From NCBI GenBank assembly GCA_964469055.1, contig CAYXXN010000005.1, forward strand, positions 1-37,013: a stretch of DNA of 37,013 bases, given 5' to 3'. Each line of letters starts with the position of its first letter. Within the stretch, counting starts at the first letter, position 1. Positions 1 through 8,113 of this stretch are shown here, one piece after another. The position numbers and the translations under genes are program-made. The notes beneath the pieces were generated by a model. The model was not told the DNA's origin. It saw nothing but the letters and a program-made list of their open reading frames with translations, and made no database searches. The DNA comes from CAYXXN01 sp964469055 (GTDB lineage: Bacteria > Acidobacteriota > Thermoanaerobaculia > Multivoradales > JAHEKO01).

Positions 1-1
1 C

Positions 2-1144
2 CTCCTCGCCAGCGCCGCGCAGGCGGGCCTGCCAGCCCGCGTCGGCATCGCCGGCAGCAAGCTCGCCGCGCGGGTGGCCGCCGAGCAGCCCGACTCGCCC
101 ACCATCGTGCCGCCCGGCGAGGAAGCAGCCTTCCTCGCTCCCCTCCCCCTCGCTCGCCTCTCGGCCGACGGCGAGCTGCTCGACACGCTCCGCCGCTGGG
201 GCGTGCGCTCGATCGGCGACTTCGCCCGCCTCCCTGCCAACGAGGTCACGAGCCGCCTCGGCTCGCCGGGCCAGGAGCTCCATCAGCGCGCCCGCGGTCG
301 CGACGAGCGACCCCTCGTCCCGACGGCGCCGCCGCCCGTCTTCGTCGAGGGCATGGACCTCGAGTGGCCGCTCGACCGGTTGGAGCCCCTCCTCTTCCTC
401 GCCCGCCCCGCTCTCGACCGCCTCGTCCAGCGGCTCGAGGCGCTCGGCCTCGCCTGCGCGCGGCTCGACTTCGACTTGACCCTCGACCCGACCGGCCGCT
501 GGCACCGCGCCCTGCGCCTCCCAGGCCCCACGCGCGACGTCAAGACCCTCCTCACCTTGCTGCGCCTCGATCTCGAGTCGCAGTCCCCCGGCGCCGCCGT
601 CGTCGGCTTCGCCCTGACCGCCCATCCCGACCGCCCGCGTGAAGCCCAGCTCTCGCTGTTCGGCCCGGCGGCGCTCTCCCCCGACCGCCTGGCCACCACC
701 CTCGCCCGCCTCTTCACCGCCTTGGGTCCCCAGCGCGTCGGCGCCCCGGCCGCCACCGACGGCCATCGCCCCGAGGCCTTCCAGCTCGTCGACTACACGC
801 CACCCGCCCCACCCGAGACGCCGCTCGCTCCCGGCGCGGCTGCGCCGCCCAGCCGCGGCCTGCTGACCGTGCGCGTCCTGCGCCCACCGCTGCCGCTCGA
901 AGTTCTCGGCGACGACCACCCTCGCTCCCTCGCCACCCCCGCCGGCGAGGCCACCCAGGGCCGCCCGCACATCGACGGCCCCGTCCGCGTCGCCTCCGGC
1001 CCCTGGCGCCTGGAGGCAGACTGGTGGCGCGACGCCCCCGCCGACCGCGACTACTGGGACGTCGAGCTGGCCCGCGGAGGGATCTACCGCATCTACCGGG
1101 AGCGCGCGAGCGGCGAGTGGTTCGCGGACGGGGTGTACGACTGA
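2..1144 (+). CDS. imuB: ImuB, Y-family polymerase-like mutagenesis protein (5' end outside window)
   Basis: The reading frame is open from base 2, so the N-terminus lies upstream. What remains is the end of the palm/fingers region (GIAGSKLAARVAA, bases 44-82), a helix-hairpin-helix-like stretch (LRRWGVRSIGDFARLP) and the little-finger and C-terminal region. The motif QLSLF, encoded at 647-661, is an exact match to the beta-clamp-binding consensus QL[SD]LF, which is known to matter in ImuB. ImuB is a catalytically inactive Y-family homologue that bridges DnaE2, ImuA and the sliding clamp during SOS translesion synthesis. Its partner dnaE2 lies 11 kb downstream on the same strand, whereas imuA-imuB-dnaE2 is contiguous in many genomes. 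GC is very high here (49 of 60 bases at 661-720). The remaining alternative is another DinB-family protein; ImuB fits better because of the clamp motif, the C-terminal extension and the nearby dnaE2. Confidence 0.88.
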   Translation, partial: LLASAAQAGLPARVGIAGSKLAARVAAEQPDSPTIVPPGEEAAFLAPLPLARLSADGELLDTLRRWGVRSIGDFARLPANEVTSRLGSPGQELHQRARGRDERPLVPTAPPPVFVEGMDLEWPLDRLEPLLFLARPALDRLVQRLEALGLACARLDFDLTLDPTGRWHRALRLPGPTRDVKTLLTLLRLDLESQSPGAAVVGFALTAHPDRPREAQLSLFGPAALSPDRLATTLARLFTALGPQRVGAPAATDGHRPEAFQLVDYTPPAPPETPLAPGAAAPPSRGLLTVRVLRPPLPLEVLGDDHPRSLATPAGEATQGRPHIDGPVRVASGPWRLEADWWRDAPADRDYWDVELARGGIYRIYRERASGEWFADGVYD

Positions 1145-1171
1145 GGAGCGCGTGGCCTTTCGCGCCCAGGG

Positions 1172-1188
1172 TAAAATGCCGTAAGGAG
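1172..1188 (+). promoter_or_regulatory. -10-like TAAAAT and Shine-Dalgarno of the response regulator
   Basis: TAAAAT at 1172-1177 matches a sigma-70 -10 hexamer. AAGGAG at 1183-1188 is a strong ribosome-binding site eight bases before the GTG at 1197 and decides that start. I see no convincing -35 element. Confidence 0.5.
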
Positions 1189-1196
1189 ACCTCTCG

Positions 1197-1835
1197 GTGC
1201 GAGTGTTGCTAGCCGACGATCATGCGATGTTCCGCCAGGGGCTGACCTTGCTCCTGGAGTCAGCTTCGCCACCGGCGACCGTCGTCGGCCAGGCAGCGAC
1301 CTCGGAGGAGGTACTGGACGCGGTTCGCCAGACGCATCCAGATGTCGTCGTCCTGGATCTATCGATGCCCGGCAGGGGCGGTCTGGACACCATTGCCGAG
1401 CTCAAGCGCCTTTACCCCAACGTCAAGATCCTGGTCCTCACCGTCCACCCGGAAGACCACGTCGCCATCCGATGCCTGCGATTGGGGGCGGACGGATACC
1501 TGACCAAGGAACAGGCCGGCTCGGAGCTGGTGGCTGCCCTCCGACAGGTCGCCCAGCACCGCAAGTACATCGGCCCGGGCCTGGCCGAGCGGTTGGCGTT
1601 GAATCTCGAGCGGCACGAGAAAGGCGCCCCACACGAGACTCTCTCCGATCGTGAGTTTCAGGTCCTGTTGCTGATCGCCTCGGGCAGGACCGTCTCGGCG
1701 ATCGCCGACGAGCTGCACCTCAGCGTCAAGACCATCAGCACGTATCGCGCCCGCATCCTGCAGAAGACGGGAATGCGCAACAACGCAGATCTCATGCTGT
1801 ACGCCGTGCGCGAGAACCTCGTGCCACAGCCGTAG
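1197..1835 (+). CDS. NarL/FixJ-family response regulator (REC + LuxR HTH)
   Basis: A 212-residue, two-domain response regulator of normal family length. The receiver domain (1-120) has the acidic pair D7/D8, the phospho-acceptor D54 (VVLDLSMPG), T82 and K104. The LuxR-type helix-turn-helix lies at about 148-205 (LSDREFQVLLLIASGRTV, then LSVKTISTYRARI). It should be phosphorylated by a histidine kinase and bind DNA as a dimer to control transcription. The GTG start is set by the AAGGAG eight bases upstream. It is convergent with the degenerate kinase gene (27-base gap) and has no intact dedicated kinase beside it. The two hybrid kinases downstream carry their own receiver domains, so its input is unknown. 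Base composition is lower in GC than in the imuB gene just upstream. Confidence 0.93.
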   Translation: MRVLLADDHAMFRQGLTLLLESASPPATVVGQAATSEEVLDAVRQTHPDVVVLDLSMPGRGGLDTIAELKRLYPNVKILVLTVHPEDHVAIRCLRLGADGYLTKEQAGSELVAALRQVAQHRKYIGPGLAERLALNLERHEKGAPHETLSDREFQVLLLIASGRTVSAIADELHLSVKTISTYRARILQKTGMRNNADLMLYAVRENLVPQP

Positions 1836-1862
1836 CTCGAGGCGCGGCGCTCGCGGCCTGCC

Positions 1863-2990
1863 TCAGGCAGCTCGAGGAGGGCGCGGACCGTCCGGCGCGC
1901 AGGGTCCGCGGCCCGCCGCCGCGGCGACTGGGAGGCCGAGACACCACGTCTGCCGGCCTCCCGTGTTCTCGCGGTGAAGCTCCCAGCCGTTCTTCCGGAC
2001 GAGCGGCTCGACGACGAGGAGGTACAGGTCGCCGTCGTCCATCGTCGCTCCGGCTGCGACCTGACCGGCGACGACGACCTTCACCGATTGCTCCTCGGCG
2101 GTGGCCGCGATCTCGATGGCTGCGTCGCGATCCAGGTGCCGGCTCGCCCCGACGAGCAATGCCAGCAGAACCCGGAAGAGATCCACGGAAGAGCCCTCGG
2201 CCACCGGCAGGTGCGCCGAGTAGTTGCCGAGGATGCCGCCCGGCCACTGCAGCCCGGAACGAGCCATCTCGGCCACTCCGTGGACGACCTGTGGCACGAT
2301 GACCGCACTGCCGGGGCCGCTGTCGCCCATCGCGAGGCGCATCAGTTGCTGCGCCTGCTCGACGCTCTGGTTGACGGCTTCCTCCAGAGTGTCGGCCAGC
2401 GCGTCCGGGCGGGGTCGCGAATCGCGAAGCAGTCGGCTGGTCAGCTGGATCAGCAGGAGACTGTTGTTGAGGTCGTGTGCAATCCCAGCGACCAAGACGA
2501 GCAGGACGTGCGATCGCTCCGCCTCCAGCAGCGGTTGGCTCAGCGCCTCGGGCGGCGCTTGCGGAGCCGCCGAGACGACGACACACCCTCCGGCGTTGGG
2601 CGCCTGCCCCAGGCGATGGAGCCGGCACGAGACCTGGAGCGTGCAACCGTCCACCCGGCACTGGCCCAACACACCCGACCAGACCCCATCTTGCCAGGCA
2701 CACTGCAGCGCGGCATCCCAGGCTGCGCGCTGATTGGCGTGCAGCAGGCCCGCGGCCGAGACGCCGACGACCTGTTCACCGACCCAACCGTAGAGCCGTG
2801 CTGCCGCCTCGCTCCAATAGAGGACGTCGCCGTATCCGTCGACCACGTAGACAGCCTCGTCGCGCACGTTCAGCAGGGTGTCGGCAGCGACCAAGTCGCT
2901 GAACCTCCCGTCGACATGATGCGGCACGGTCCACTGGCGCGGAACGCCCAACCGCACTGTTTCCACTCTAGCAAAGGTGCATACCGACAA
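1863..2990 (-). CDS. PAS / HisKA protein with a degenerate ATPase domain
   Basis: A 375-residue protein with a PAS-like sensor at about 33-145, then a histidine-kinase H-box (GIAHDLNNSLLL, candidate phospho-His 172) of the same AHDxNN type as the two intact kinases in this window. The C-terminal part lies where an HATPase_c domain should be, but I find no N-box asparagine cluster, no DxGxG (G1) box and no GxGLGL (G2) box. ATP binding is therefore doubtful, and the protein may act as a phosphotransfer or scaffold partner. The TTG start is supported by GGAGG five bases upstream. It sits 28 bases downstream of pilT on the same strand, so the two are probably co-transcribed. It could be a decaying kinase, but the long open frame argues against simple decay. 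Confidence 0.8.
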   Translation of the reverse strand: MSVCTFARVETVRLGVPRQWTVPHHVDGRFSDLVAADTLLNVRDEAVYVVDGYGDVLYWSEAAARLYGWVGEQVVGVSAAGLLHANQRAAWDAALQCAWQDGVWSGVLGQCRVDGCTLQVSCRLHRLGQAPNAGGCVVVSAAPQAPPEALSQPLLEAERSHVLLVLVAGIAHDLNNSLLLIQLTSRLLRDSRPRPDALADTLEEAVNQSVEQAQQLMRLAMGDSGPGSAVIVPQVVHGVAEMARSGLQWPGGILGNYSAHLPVAEGSSVDLFRVLLALLVGASRHLDRDAAIEIAATAEEQSVKVVVAGQVAAGATMDDGDLYLLVVEPLVRKNGWELHRENTGGRQTWCLGLPVAAAAGRGPCAPDGPRPPRAA

Positions 2991-3018
2991 TGGGTCCTCC
3001 CGTCCCTCGGGACCAGGT

Positions 3019-4113
3019 TCAGGCAGATCGCAGCTGACGCACGGCGCCCAAGTTCGAGATCTGCCTCAACATCGTTTGCAACGCCGTGCGATCCACGGCC
3101 TTCGCCAGCGCTTCTTCCGGGTCGACGACGCCCTCTTTCACCAGCTCGAGCAGGGCATCGTTCTGCGAGCGCATGCCGGCGCCGCGCCCCGTCTGCAGGA
3201 CCGAGATCAGCTGATGCGTCTTGCCTTCGCGGATGAGATTGCTGACGGCAGCGTTCCCCAGCAGGACCTCGAAGGCAGCGACCCTGCCGCCCCCCAACCG
3301 GCTGACCAGAGTTTGCGCCACGACGGCCCGCAGACACTCCGCGAGGATCATGCGGATCTCCGATTGCTGGTCGCCTGGAAACTGCTCGATGACGCGCTCG
3401 ACTGTCGTTATCGCCGTCGTGGTGTGCAAGGTGCCGAACACGAGATGGCCGGTCTCGGCCGTCTCGAGAGCGATGGCGATGGTCTCCTGGTCCCGCAACT
3501 CACCCACCAAGACCACGTCCGGATCCTCGCGCAGGCCGGCTCGCAGAGCCGCCTTGAAGGAGCGCGTGTGGGGACCGACCTCCCGCTGGTTGACGATGCA
3601 GTTCTTGGAGGCATGAACGAACTCGATCGGGTCCTCGATCGTCAGGATGTGGCTGGTGCGCCGTTCGTTGATCCGGTGCAGGAGCGCCGCGAGGGTCGTC
3701 GACTTGCCCGAGCCCGTCGGCCCGGTGACCAGAACGAGGCCCCGCGAGAGATCCGCCAGCTCGATCACCACCTCGGGCAGCCCCAGTTTTTCGACGCTCG
3801 GGATCTGGTCCTCGATGTGACGGAAGACCGCGCCAGGTCCGTGCAGGTCCATGAACAAGTTGACGCGGAAGCGCAGCCCCAAAGGGCTGGAGTAGGCGAA
3901 ATCGGTATCGCCGGTCGCCTCGAAGGCCTCGAGGTTCGCGCGGGGAGCGATCGTCGCAAAGAACGTGGACAGCGCGGAGGGCTCCGGCCCCGGGCACGAG
4001 CCGATGCGCACGATCTCCCCGTCGACCCGCATGCGTGGCGTCTGGAGCGCCGAGAGATGCAGGTCGGAAGCCCGGCCCGCGACCATGATCTCCAACAACT
4101 TGGGTAGATCCAT
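3019..4113 (-). CDS. pilT: Type IV pilus retraction ATPase PilT
   Basis: A PilT/GspE-family hexameric ATPase that depolymerises type IV pili at the inner-membrane base and drives twitching. In the frame counted from an upstream GTG at 4140, the order is: N-terminal PilT domain with ASDLHLS; Walker A GPTGSGKS (140-147); Asp box TIEDPIEF (167-174); Walker B DVVLVGELRD (208-217); His box ETGHLVFGTLHT (229-240); and the PilT-specific C-terminal motif close to AIRNLIRE, here AVSNLIREGKTHQL. The ATG at 4113 is preferred because the family starts MD-x-LL; no strong Shine-Dalgarno is seen at either start. No other pilus gene is in the window. PilT sits alone among signalling genes and is followed by a degenerate kinase, which suggests (inference) regulated pilus retraction. 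PilU is the main alternative. Confidence 0.92.
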   Translation of the reverse strand: MDLPKLLEIMVAGRASDLHLSALQTPRMRVDGEIVRIGSCPGPEPSALSTFFATIAPRANLEAFEATGDTDFAYSSPLGLRFRVNLFMDLHGPGAVFRHIEDQIPSVEKLGLPEVVIELADLSRGLVLVTGPTGSGKSTTLAALLHRINERRTSHILTIEDPIEFVHASKNCIVNQREVGPHTRSFKAALRAGLREDPDVVLVGELRDQETIAIALETAETGHLVFGTLHTTTAITTVERVIEQFPGDQQSEIRMILAECLRAVVAQTLVSRLGGGRVAAFEVLLGNAAVSNLIREGKTHQLISVLQTGRGAGMRSQNDALLELVKEGVVDPEEALAKAVDRTALQTMLRQISNLGAVRQLRSA

Positions 4114-4241
4114 GGCGCCATTCTCGGGTGCCCGCCCCACGTCGGCAACCCGAGGTCCGCCGAAGCTGGGGTCAGGCAGACGCCCTCCCTTGTCGGTGTT
4201 TGTCTCACACGCCGGCGGGCGGTTTGCCGATAGGCGCCCGG

Positions 4242-4256
4242 CTACGGGCCCCGTAG
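4242..4256. promoter_or_regulatory. 15-bp palindrome upstream of the first hybrid kinase
   Basis: CTACGGGCCCCGTAG has perfect 7-bp arms around a single central base. It lies 27 bases before the ATG at 4283, in the 169-base divergent region between pilT and the kinase gene. A 1-base loop cannot form a stable RNA hairpin, so a dimeric DNA-binding site is more likely than a terminator. No known regulator is recognised. Confidence 0.4.
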
Positions 4257-4282
4257 GCTGAGCCCATCAGGAGACTCCTTCC

Positions 4283-5818
4283 ATGACCTGCGCCGGCTGT
4301 ACTGCGCTGCGAAAGGTCTTCGAGACGTTCCAGGACGGCCTGGTCCTGTACGACCTCGACGGCCGCATTCTCGAACTGAACTCACGGGCGCGTGAGATGC
4401 TCGGCGTCAAGCGGCCCGGTGACAGTCCGCGCCAAATTCACGACCTCGAGTCCGCGGCGGACCGCTACGCGTTTCGCAACATCCTGGATCAGGTCGCCAA
4501 GGAGGGTGGCGCGCGGTCCCAGGCGCAAATTCGAACGACGGCCAGCGACATCCTCCGGGTGGAGATCGTGGGCAATCGCGTGGAATTGGAGCAGGGATCG
4601 GCCGGCCTGCTCCTGCTGCACGACATTTCGAGCAGGACCGATCTCGAGGAGCAGTTAATCAAGACGCAGCGCATGGAGGGAATCGGTCGACTCGCCGGCG
4701 GCATCGCTCATGATTTCAACAACTTTCTACTGTTGGTCGAGGGGCACTGCTGGCTGCTTGGCGAGCGACTGGCCGGCGACCCCGAGAGCCGGCGGATGGT
4801 GTCCCTGATCCGGGAAGCCGGCCAGCACGCCGCCCAGCTCACCCACGCCCTCCTGGCGTTCAGCCGACAGCAGGTACTCAAGCCCGAAACGGTGAACGTC
4901 AACGAGCTCGCCGGGCGCCTGGGGACCATGCTGGCGTCGGTTCTGGGGGAGCAGGTGCACCTGGACCTCGCGCTGGCCGACGATGTCTGGCGGGTGGTAG
5001 CCGACCCCCATCGTCTCGAGCAGACGCTGGTGAATCTGGCGATGAACGCCAAGGACGCCATGCCCGCAGGCGGCGTGCTCCGCATCGAGACTCACAACTC
5101 TGTCGCTCGCCGGAGCGACCCGGACCGGCCGGCGCTCCTCACACCGGGGGAGTACGTGTGCATCCGGTTCGTCGACACGGGGTGCGGCATCCCCGCGGAC
5201 ATCCTGCCGCGGATCTTCGAACCCTTCTTCACCACCAAGGAGCCCGGCCGGGGCACCGGCCTGGGTCTGGCGACCACGTACGGAATCATCAAGCAGAGCG
5301 GCGGCTTCATCTTCGCCGACAGCACCGCCGGTCGAGGCGCGACCTTCACGATCTACCTGCCGCGGGCGGCGAAAGCCGACGCGGTCGCCGAGACGCGACC
5401 CCTTCCTGGCCCGACCACGAAGGCCCAGGGCACGGTGCTGGTCGTCGAAGACGACAGCAGGATTCGGGCGCTGATCCGACAGATCCTCGGGCGGCCCGGC
5501 TACTCCGTCCTGACGGCCGGCAGCGGCCAGGAAGCCCTGTCGCTGCTCGCCGAAAACGGGCAAGTGGACCTGATTCTCGCCGACATCGTCATGCCCGGCA
5601 TGAGCCTGCACGAGCTGCTGGAGCAGCTTCGAACCCGCCGACCCCAGCTGCCGGTCGTCCTGATGTCCGGCTACAGCACCGAGATCCTGCGCGGGCCCGT
5701 GCCCGACGAGAGCTTCCCGCTGCTCGAGAAACCCTTCACCCAGGAAGAGCTCCTGCTCACGGTGCAGCAGGCGCTGGAGAGAGGAGCCACGCCAGCGGCA
5801 GGCGCCGCGGGCGCCTGA
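4283..5818 (+). CDS. Hybrid histidine kinase (PAS-HisKA-HATPase-REC)
   Basis: A 511-residue cytoplasmic sensor kinase with no membrane segment. The N-terminus has a CxxC pair (C3, C6) followed by a PAS domain (about 8-118). The H-box GGIAHDFNN places the phospho-His at 143. The ATPase domain has its N-box at 251-260, G1 DTGCGIP at 298-304 and G2 GRGTGLGLA at 322-330. A C-terminal receiver domain (about 384-500) has D434 and K483. It is the NtrB-like kinase type often paired with an attached receiver. AGGAGA nine bases before the ATG supports the start. It is divergent from pilT and followed 150 bases later by a second hybrid kinase of the same class. The CxxC might make the sensor redox- or metal-responsive, which is speculative. 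Confidence 0.93.
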   Translation: MTCAGCTALRKVFETFQDGLVLYDLDGRILELNSRAREMLGVKRPGDSPRQIHDLESAADRYAFRNILDQVAKEGGARSQAQIRTTASDILRVEIVGNRVELEQGSAGLLLLHDISSRTDLEEQLIKTQRMEGIGRLAGGIAHDFNNFLLLVEGHCWLLGERLAGDPESRRMVSLIREAGQHAAQLTHALLAFSRQQVLKPETVNVNELAGRLGTMLASVLGEQVHLDLALADDVWRVVADPHRLEQTLVNLAMNAKDAMPAGGVLRIETHNSVARRSDPDRPALLTPGEYVCIRFVDTGCGIPADILPRIFEPFFTTKEPGRGTGLGLATTYGIIKQSGGFIFADSTAGRGATFTIYLPRAAKADAVAETRPLPGPTTKAQGTVLVVEDDSRIRALIRQILGRPGYSVLTAGSGQEALSLLAENGQVDLILADIVMPGMSLHELLEQLRTRRPQLPVVLMSGYSTEILRGPVPDESFPLLEKPFTQEELLLTVQQALERGATPAAGAAGA

Positions 5819-5859
5819 AACGCCAGCTCCTCGGACGCGCAGCGTTCACCCGTCGGAGG

Positions 5860-5865
5860 TACAAT
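5860..5865 (+). promoter_or_regulatory. -10-like TACAAT before the second hybrid kinase
   Basis: TACAAT lies within GTACAATCCAC (5859-5869). The identical 11-mer occurs at 16129-16139 before the acyltransferase gene. No -35 element is seen. It marks a probable transcription start for the gene annotated from 5969 and suggests that gene begins earlier. Confidence 0.4.
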
Positions 5866-5968
5866 CCACGGACCGCCTCCCGCGTTCCATGCGGACTCTC
5901 CCGGCCCTCCGATCACCCATGAGGTCGGCTACCTCGCTCTCGCGCTGTTCCTCGCGCTGTGCCTCCTC

Positions 5969-7999
5969 GTGGACATCTGCCTGATCGCCCTGGGCACCCG
6001 GCCCGGCGTCGGCCTGGCGGCGGTCGCGTTCCTCGCGCTCGCCGCTCTCCTCGCCTTGCATCTCAGACTGCGGCGCGCCACCACTCGCATCGCCCAACGT
6101 GAGGCGGAGACTCACAAGTTGCTGGAGCAGTCCTCCGACGCGATCTTCATCCTCGATCGAGAGCGGAACTTCGTCGACCTCAACTCCCCGGCCTGCGAGT
6201 TGGTCGGCTATCCGCGCGAGCATTTGCTGACGACCAACTTCAAGACCGTGCTGGCCGCCGAGCAGGGAGGTCACCACCCTCTGCGCAGCGACGAGCTCGA
6301 CGGCAAGCCCCTGCTCATGCAGCGTGTGCTGCAAAGGAAAGACGGCTCGGTCCTCACCGTCGAGATGAGTGTCAGCCGTTCACTCAATGGGCGGCTGCTC
6401 GTCATCGCGCGCGACATCACGCAACGACTAGAAACGGAAGACGCGCTGCGCCGCAGCGAAGCGCTGAAGAGCACGCTCCTGAACGCGGCGCTGGACGCGG
6501 TGGTCACGACGGACGAAGCGGGACGGATCATCGATTTCAACAACGCCGCCCAACGGCTCTTCGGCTACTCCCGAAGCAAGGCGGTGCACTGCAATCTGGT
6601 CGACCTCCTGGTCCTGACTGGCTCCGGCGAGGGGCTCGAAGTCGGCCCGGTGCCGTTCGAGAGCAGCGTTCAGCGGTTGCTCGACCGACGCACGGAACTG
6701 CCCGCGGTCCGAGCCGACGGCACTCTCTTTCCGGCAGAAGTCACGATCGCCAGAGTGCTGGTCGACGAGGGTTTCCTGTTCGCCGTCTACGTGCGGGACG
6801 TCACGGACCAGCTGCAGGCGCACCAGGAGTTGCTGAAAACCGAGGAGCATGTCCGCCAGCTACAGCGAATCGAGGCCGTGGGAAGGCTGGCGGGAGGCAT
6901 CGCCCACGATTTCAACAACCTTCTCACCGCCATCCTCGGGTACTCACAGCAGCTCGCGGTCAGCATCGGTGCCGACTCGCCGCTGCGCCCCAACGTCGAC
7001 GAGATCCACAGGGCCGGCGAGCGTGCCGCAACCTTGACACGCCAGCTGCTCGCTTTCAGCCGCAAGCAGACCCTCGAGCCGCGCCTGCTCGACGTGAACG
7101 ACGTGATCCGGGGAATGACGTCGCTGCTCAGGAGCCTGCTCGGCGAAGAAACCGAGCTGCGCGAGGAGCTGATGGCCGAACCGGCGCCGGTTCAGGCCGA
7201 TCGGGGCCAGCTCGAGCAGATCGTGCTCAACCTGGCGGTGAACGCGCGCGACGCGATGCCCGGCGGCGGTGTTCTCACGCTGCGAACCGAGCGACTGGAT
7301 GTGGCTCCCGACGAGCCGCTGCCGGATGCCCATGTCGCGGCGGGTCGGTACGTCCTGCTGCAAGTCATCGACACCGGGATCGGCATGGATCGCGAGACGC
7401 AGGAGCATGCGTTCGATCCTTATTTTTCGACCAAAGAAGAGGGTAGGGGAACCGGCCTCGGCCTGTCCATGGTCTACGGCTTCGTCAAGCAGAGCGGCGG
7501 CTACGTCTACCTCTCGAGCGCGCCCAGTGCCGGCACGACCTTCCGTGTCTATTTCCCGTACATCGAAGGCGCGGCAGTGGCTCCCGAGGAGCAGGCGCGC
7601 CCCGGTGACCACGGGCGGCGACGGATCGAAACGATCCTGGTGGCCGAGGACAACTCGCAGGTGCTGGGGCTCTTGTGCACTGTGCTGCAGGCGGCTGGCT
7701 ACCGCGTCCTGCAGGCGGGAAACGGCAAGGAAGCGCTGGACAAGGCCACCGCCCACGACGGCCCGATCCACGCCTTGGTCACGGACCTGGTGATGCCGGG
7801 AATGTCCGGGCGAGAGCTGGCACGGAAGGTGCGCGAGCTGCGGCCAGACACCCGGGTGCTATTCGTTTCCGGCTACGCCGGCGACGAACTGGGCGACCGC
7901 GTCGAGCCCGGCGAGGCCTTGCTTCTCAAGCCCTTCAACCCGCAGGAGCTGACGCGCCGGATCGACGAGCTCCTGGCCGGCGCAGCCGGCGGCGCCTGA
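5969..7999 (+). CDS. Membrane-anchored hybrid histidine kinase (TM-PAS-PAS-HisKA-HATPase-REC)
   Basis: A 676-residue kinase from the first ordinary start codon (GTG). Domains: hydrophobic segment 15-33; PAS 1 about 45-155; PAS 2 about 163-285; H-box with H313; N-box NLAVNARDAM (421-430); G1 DTGIGMD (468-474); G2 GRGTGLGLS (492-500); receiver about 555-672 with D606 and K654. The upstream in-frame codons 5918-5968 also encode a membrane-like stretch (GYLALALFLALCLLVDICL), so the real protein probably has two transmembrane helices. No ATG, GTG or TTG is in frame there; ATC at 5912 is the best-placed candidate. ATGs at 5889 and 5919 are out of frame. It is close in architecture to the preceding kinase, and both lack an obvious separate regulator. 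Kinase identity is firm; the N-terminus is not. Confidence 0.92.
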   Translation: MDICLIALGTRPGVGLAAVAFLALAALLALHLRLRRATTRIAQREAETHKLLEQSSDAIFILDRERNFVDLNSPACELVGYPREHLLTTNFKTVLAAEQGGHHPLRSDELDGKPLLMQRVLQRKDGSVLTVEMSVSRSLNGRLLVIARDITQRLETEDALRRSEALKSTLLNAALDAVVTTDEAGRIIDFNNAAQRLFGYSRSKAVHCNLVDLLVLTGSGEGLEVGPVPFESSVQRLLDRRTELPAVRADGTLFPAEVTIARVLVDEGFLFAVYVRDVTDQLQAHQELLKTEEHVRQLQRIEAVGRLAGGIAHDFNNLLTAILGYSQQLAVSIGADSPLRPNVDEIHRAGERAATLTRQLLAFSRKQTLEPRLLDVNDVIRGMTSLLRSLLGEETELREELMAEPAPVQADRGQLEQIVLNLAVNARDAMPGGGVLTLRTERLDVAPDEPLPDAHVAAGRYVLLQVIDTGIGMDRETQEHAFDPYFSTKEEGRGTGLGLSMVYGFVKQSGGYVYLSSAPSAGTTFRVYFPYIEGAAVAPEEQARPGDHGRRRIETILVAEDNSQVLGLLCTVLQAAGYRVLQAGNGKEALDKATAHDGPIHALVTDLVMPGMSGRELARKVRELRPDTRVLFVSGYAGDELGDRVEPGEALLLKPFNPQELTRRIDELLAGAAGGA

Positions 8000-8039
8000 G
8001 CGCCGGCCCTCTCGGCGGCGCGGTCGCCCCGCCCCGGAA

Positions 8040-8056
8040 CCCTCCTAGTAGGAGGG
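8040..8056. promoter_or_regulatory. 17-bp palindrome upstream of the PAS-GAF-GAF gene
   Basis: CCCTCCTAGTAGGAGGG has perfect 8-bp arms around one central G. It lies between the hybrid kinase stop (7999) and the ATG at 8114. The 1-base spacer fits a dimeric operator better than a terminator hairpin. It has the same layout, but a different sequence, as the palindrome at 4242-4256. Confidence 0.42.
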
Positions 8057-8113
8057 GCACCGACGCCAGCTTGAGCCTCTCGCGACTGGCGCGACCTCGA
8101 AACCGGCTCGACA

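Noticed and set aside
1859..1871. Small hairpin CTGCCTCAGGCAG as a bidirectional terminator between the response regulator and kinase genes
   Set aside because: The arms are only 5 bp with a 3-base loop, it overlaps the kinase stop and no T-run follows.
1974..4107. Long plus-strand open frames (1974-3236 and 2977-4107) opposite the degenerate kinase and pilT
   Set aside because: They overlap each other and lie opposite genes with clear PAS, H-box and Walker motifs; their composition is typical of shadow frames.
4289..4300. CxxC at the N-terminus of the hybrid kinase as a haem c site
   Set aside because: The motif is CAGCT; the histidine of CxxCH is absent and there is no signal peptide.
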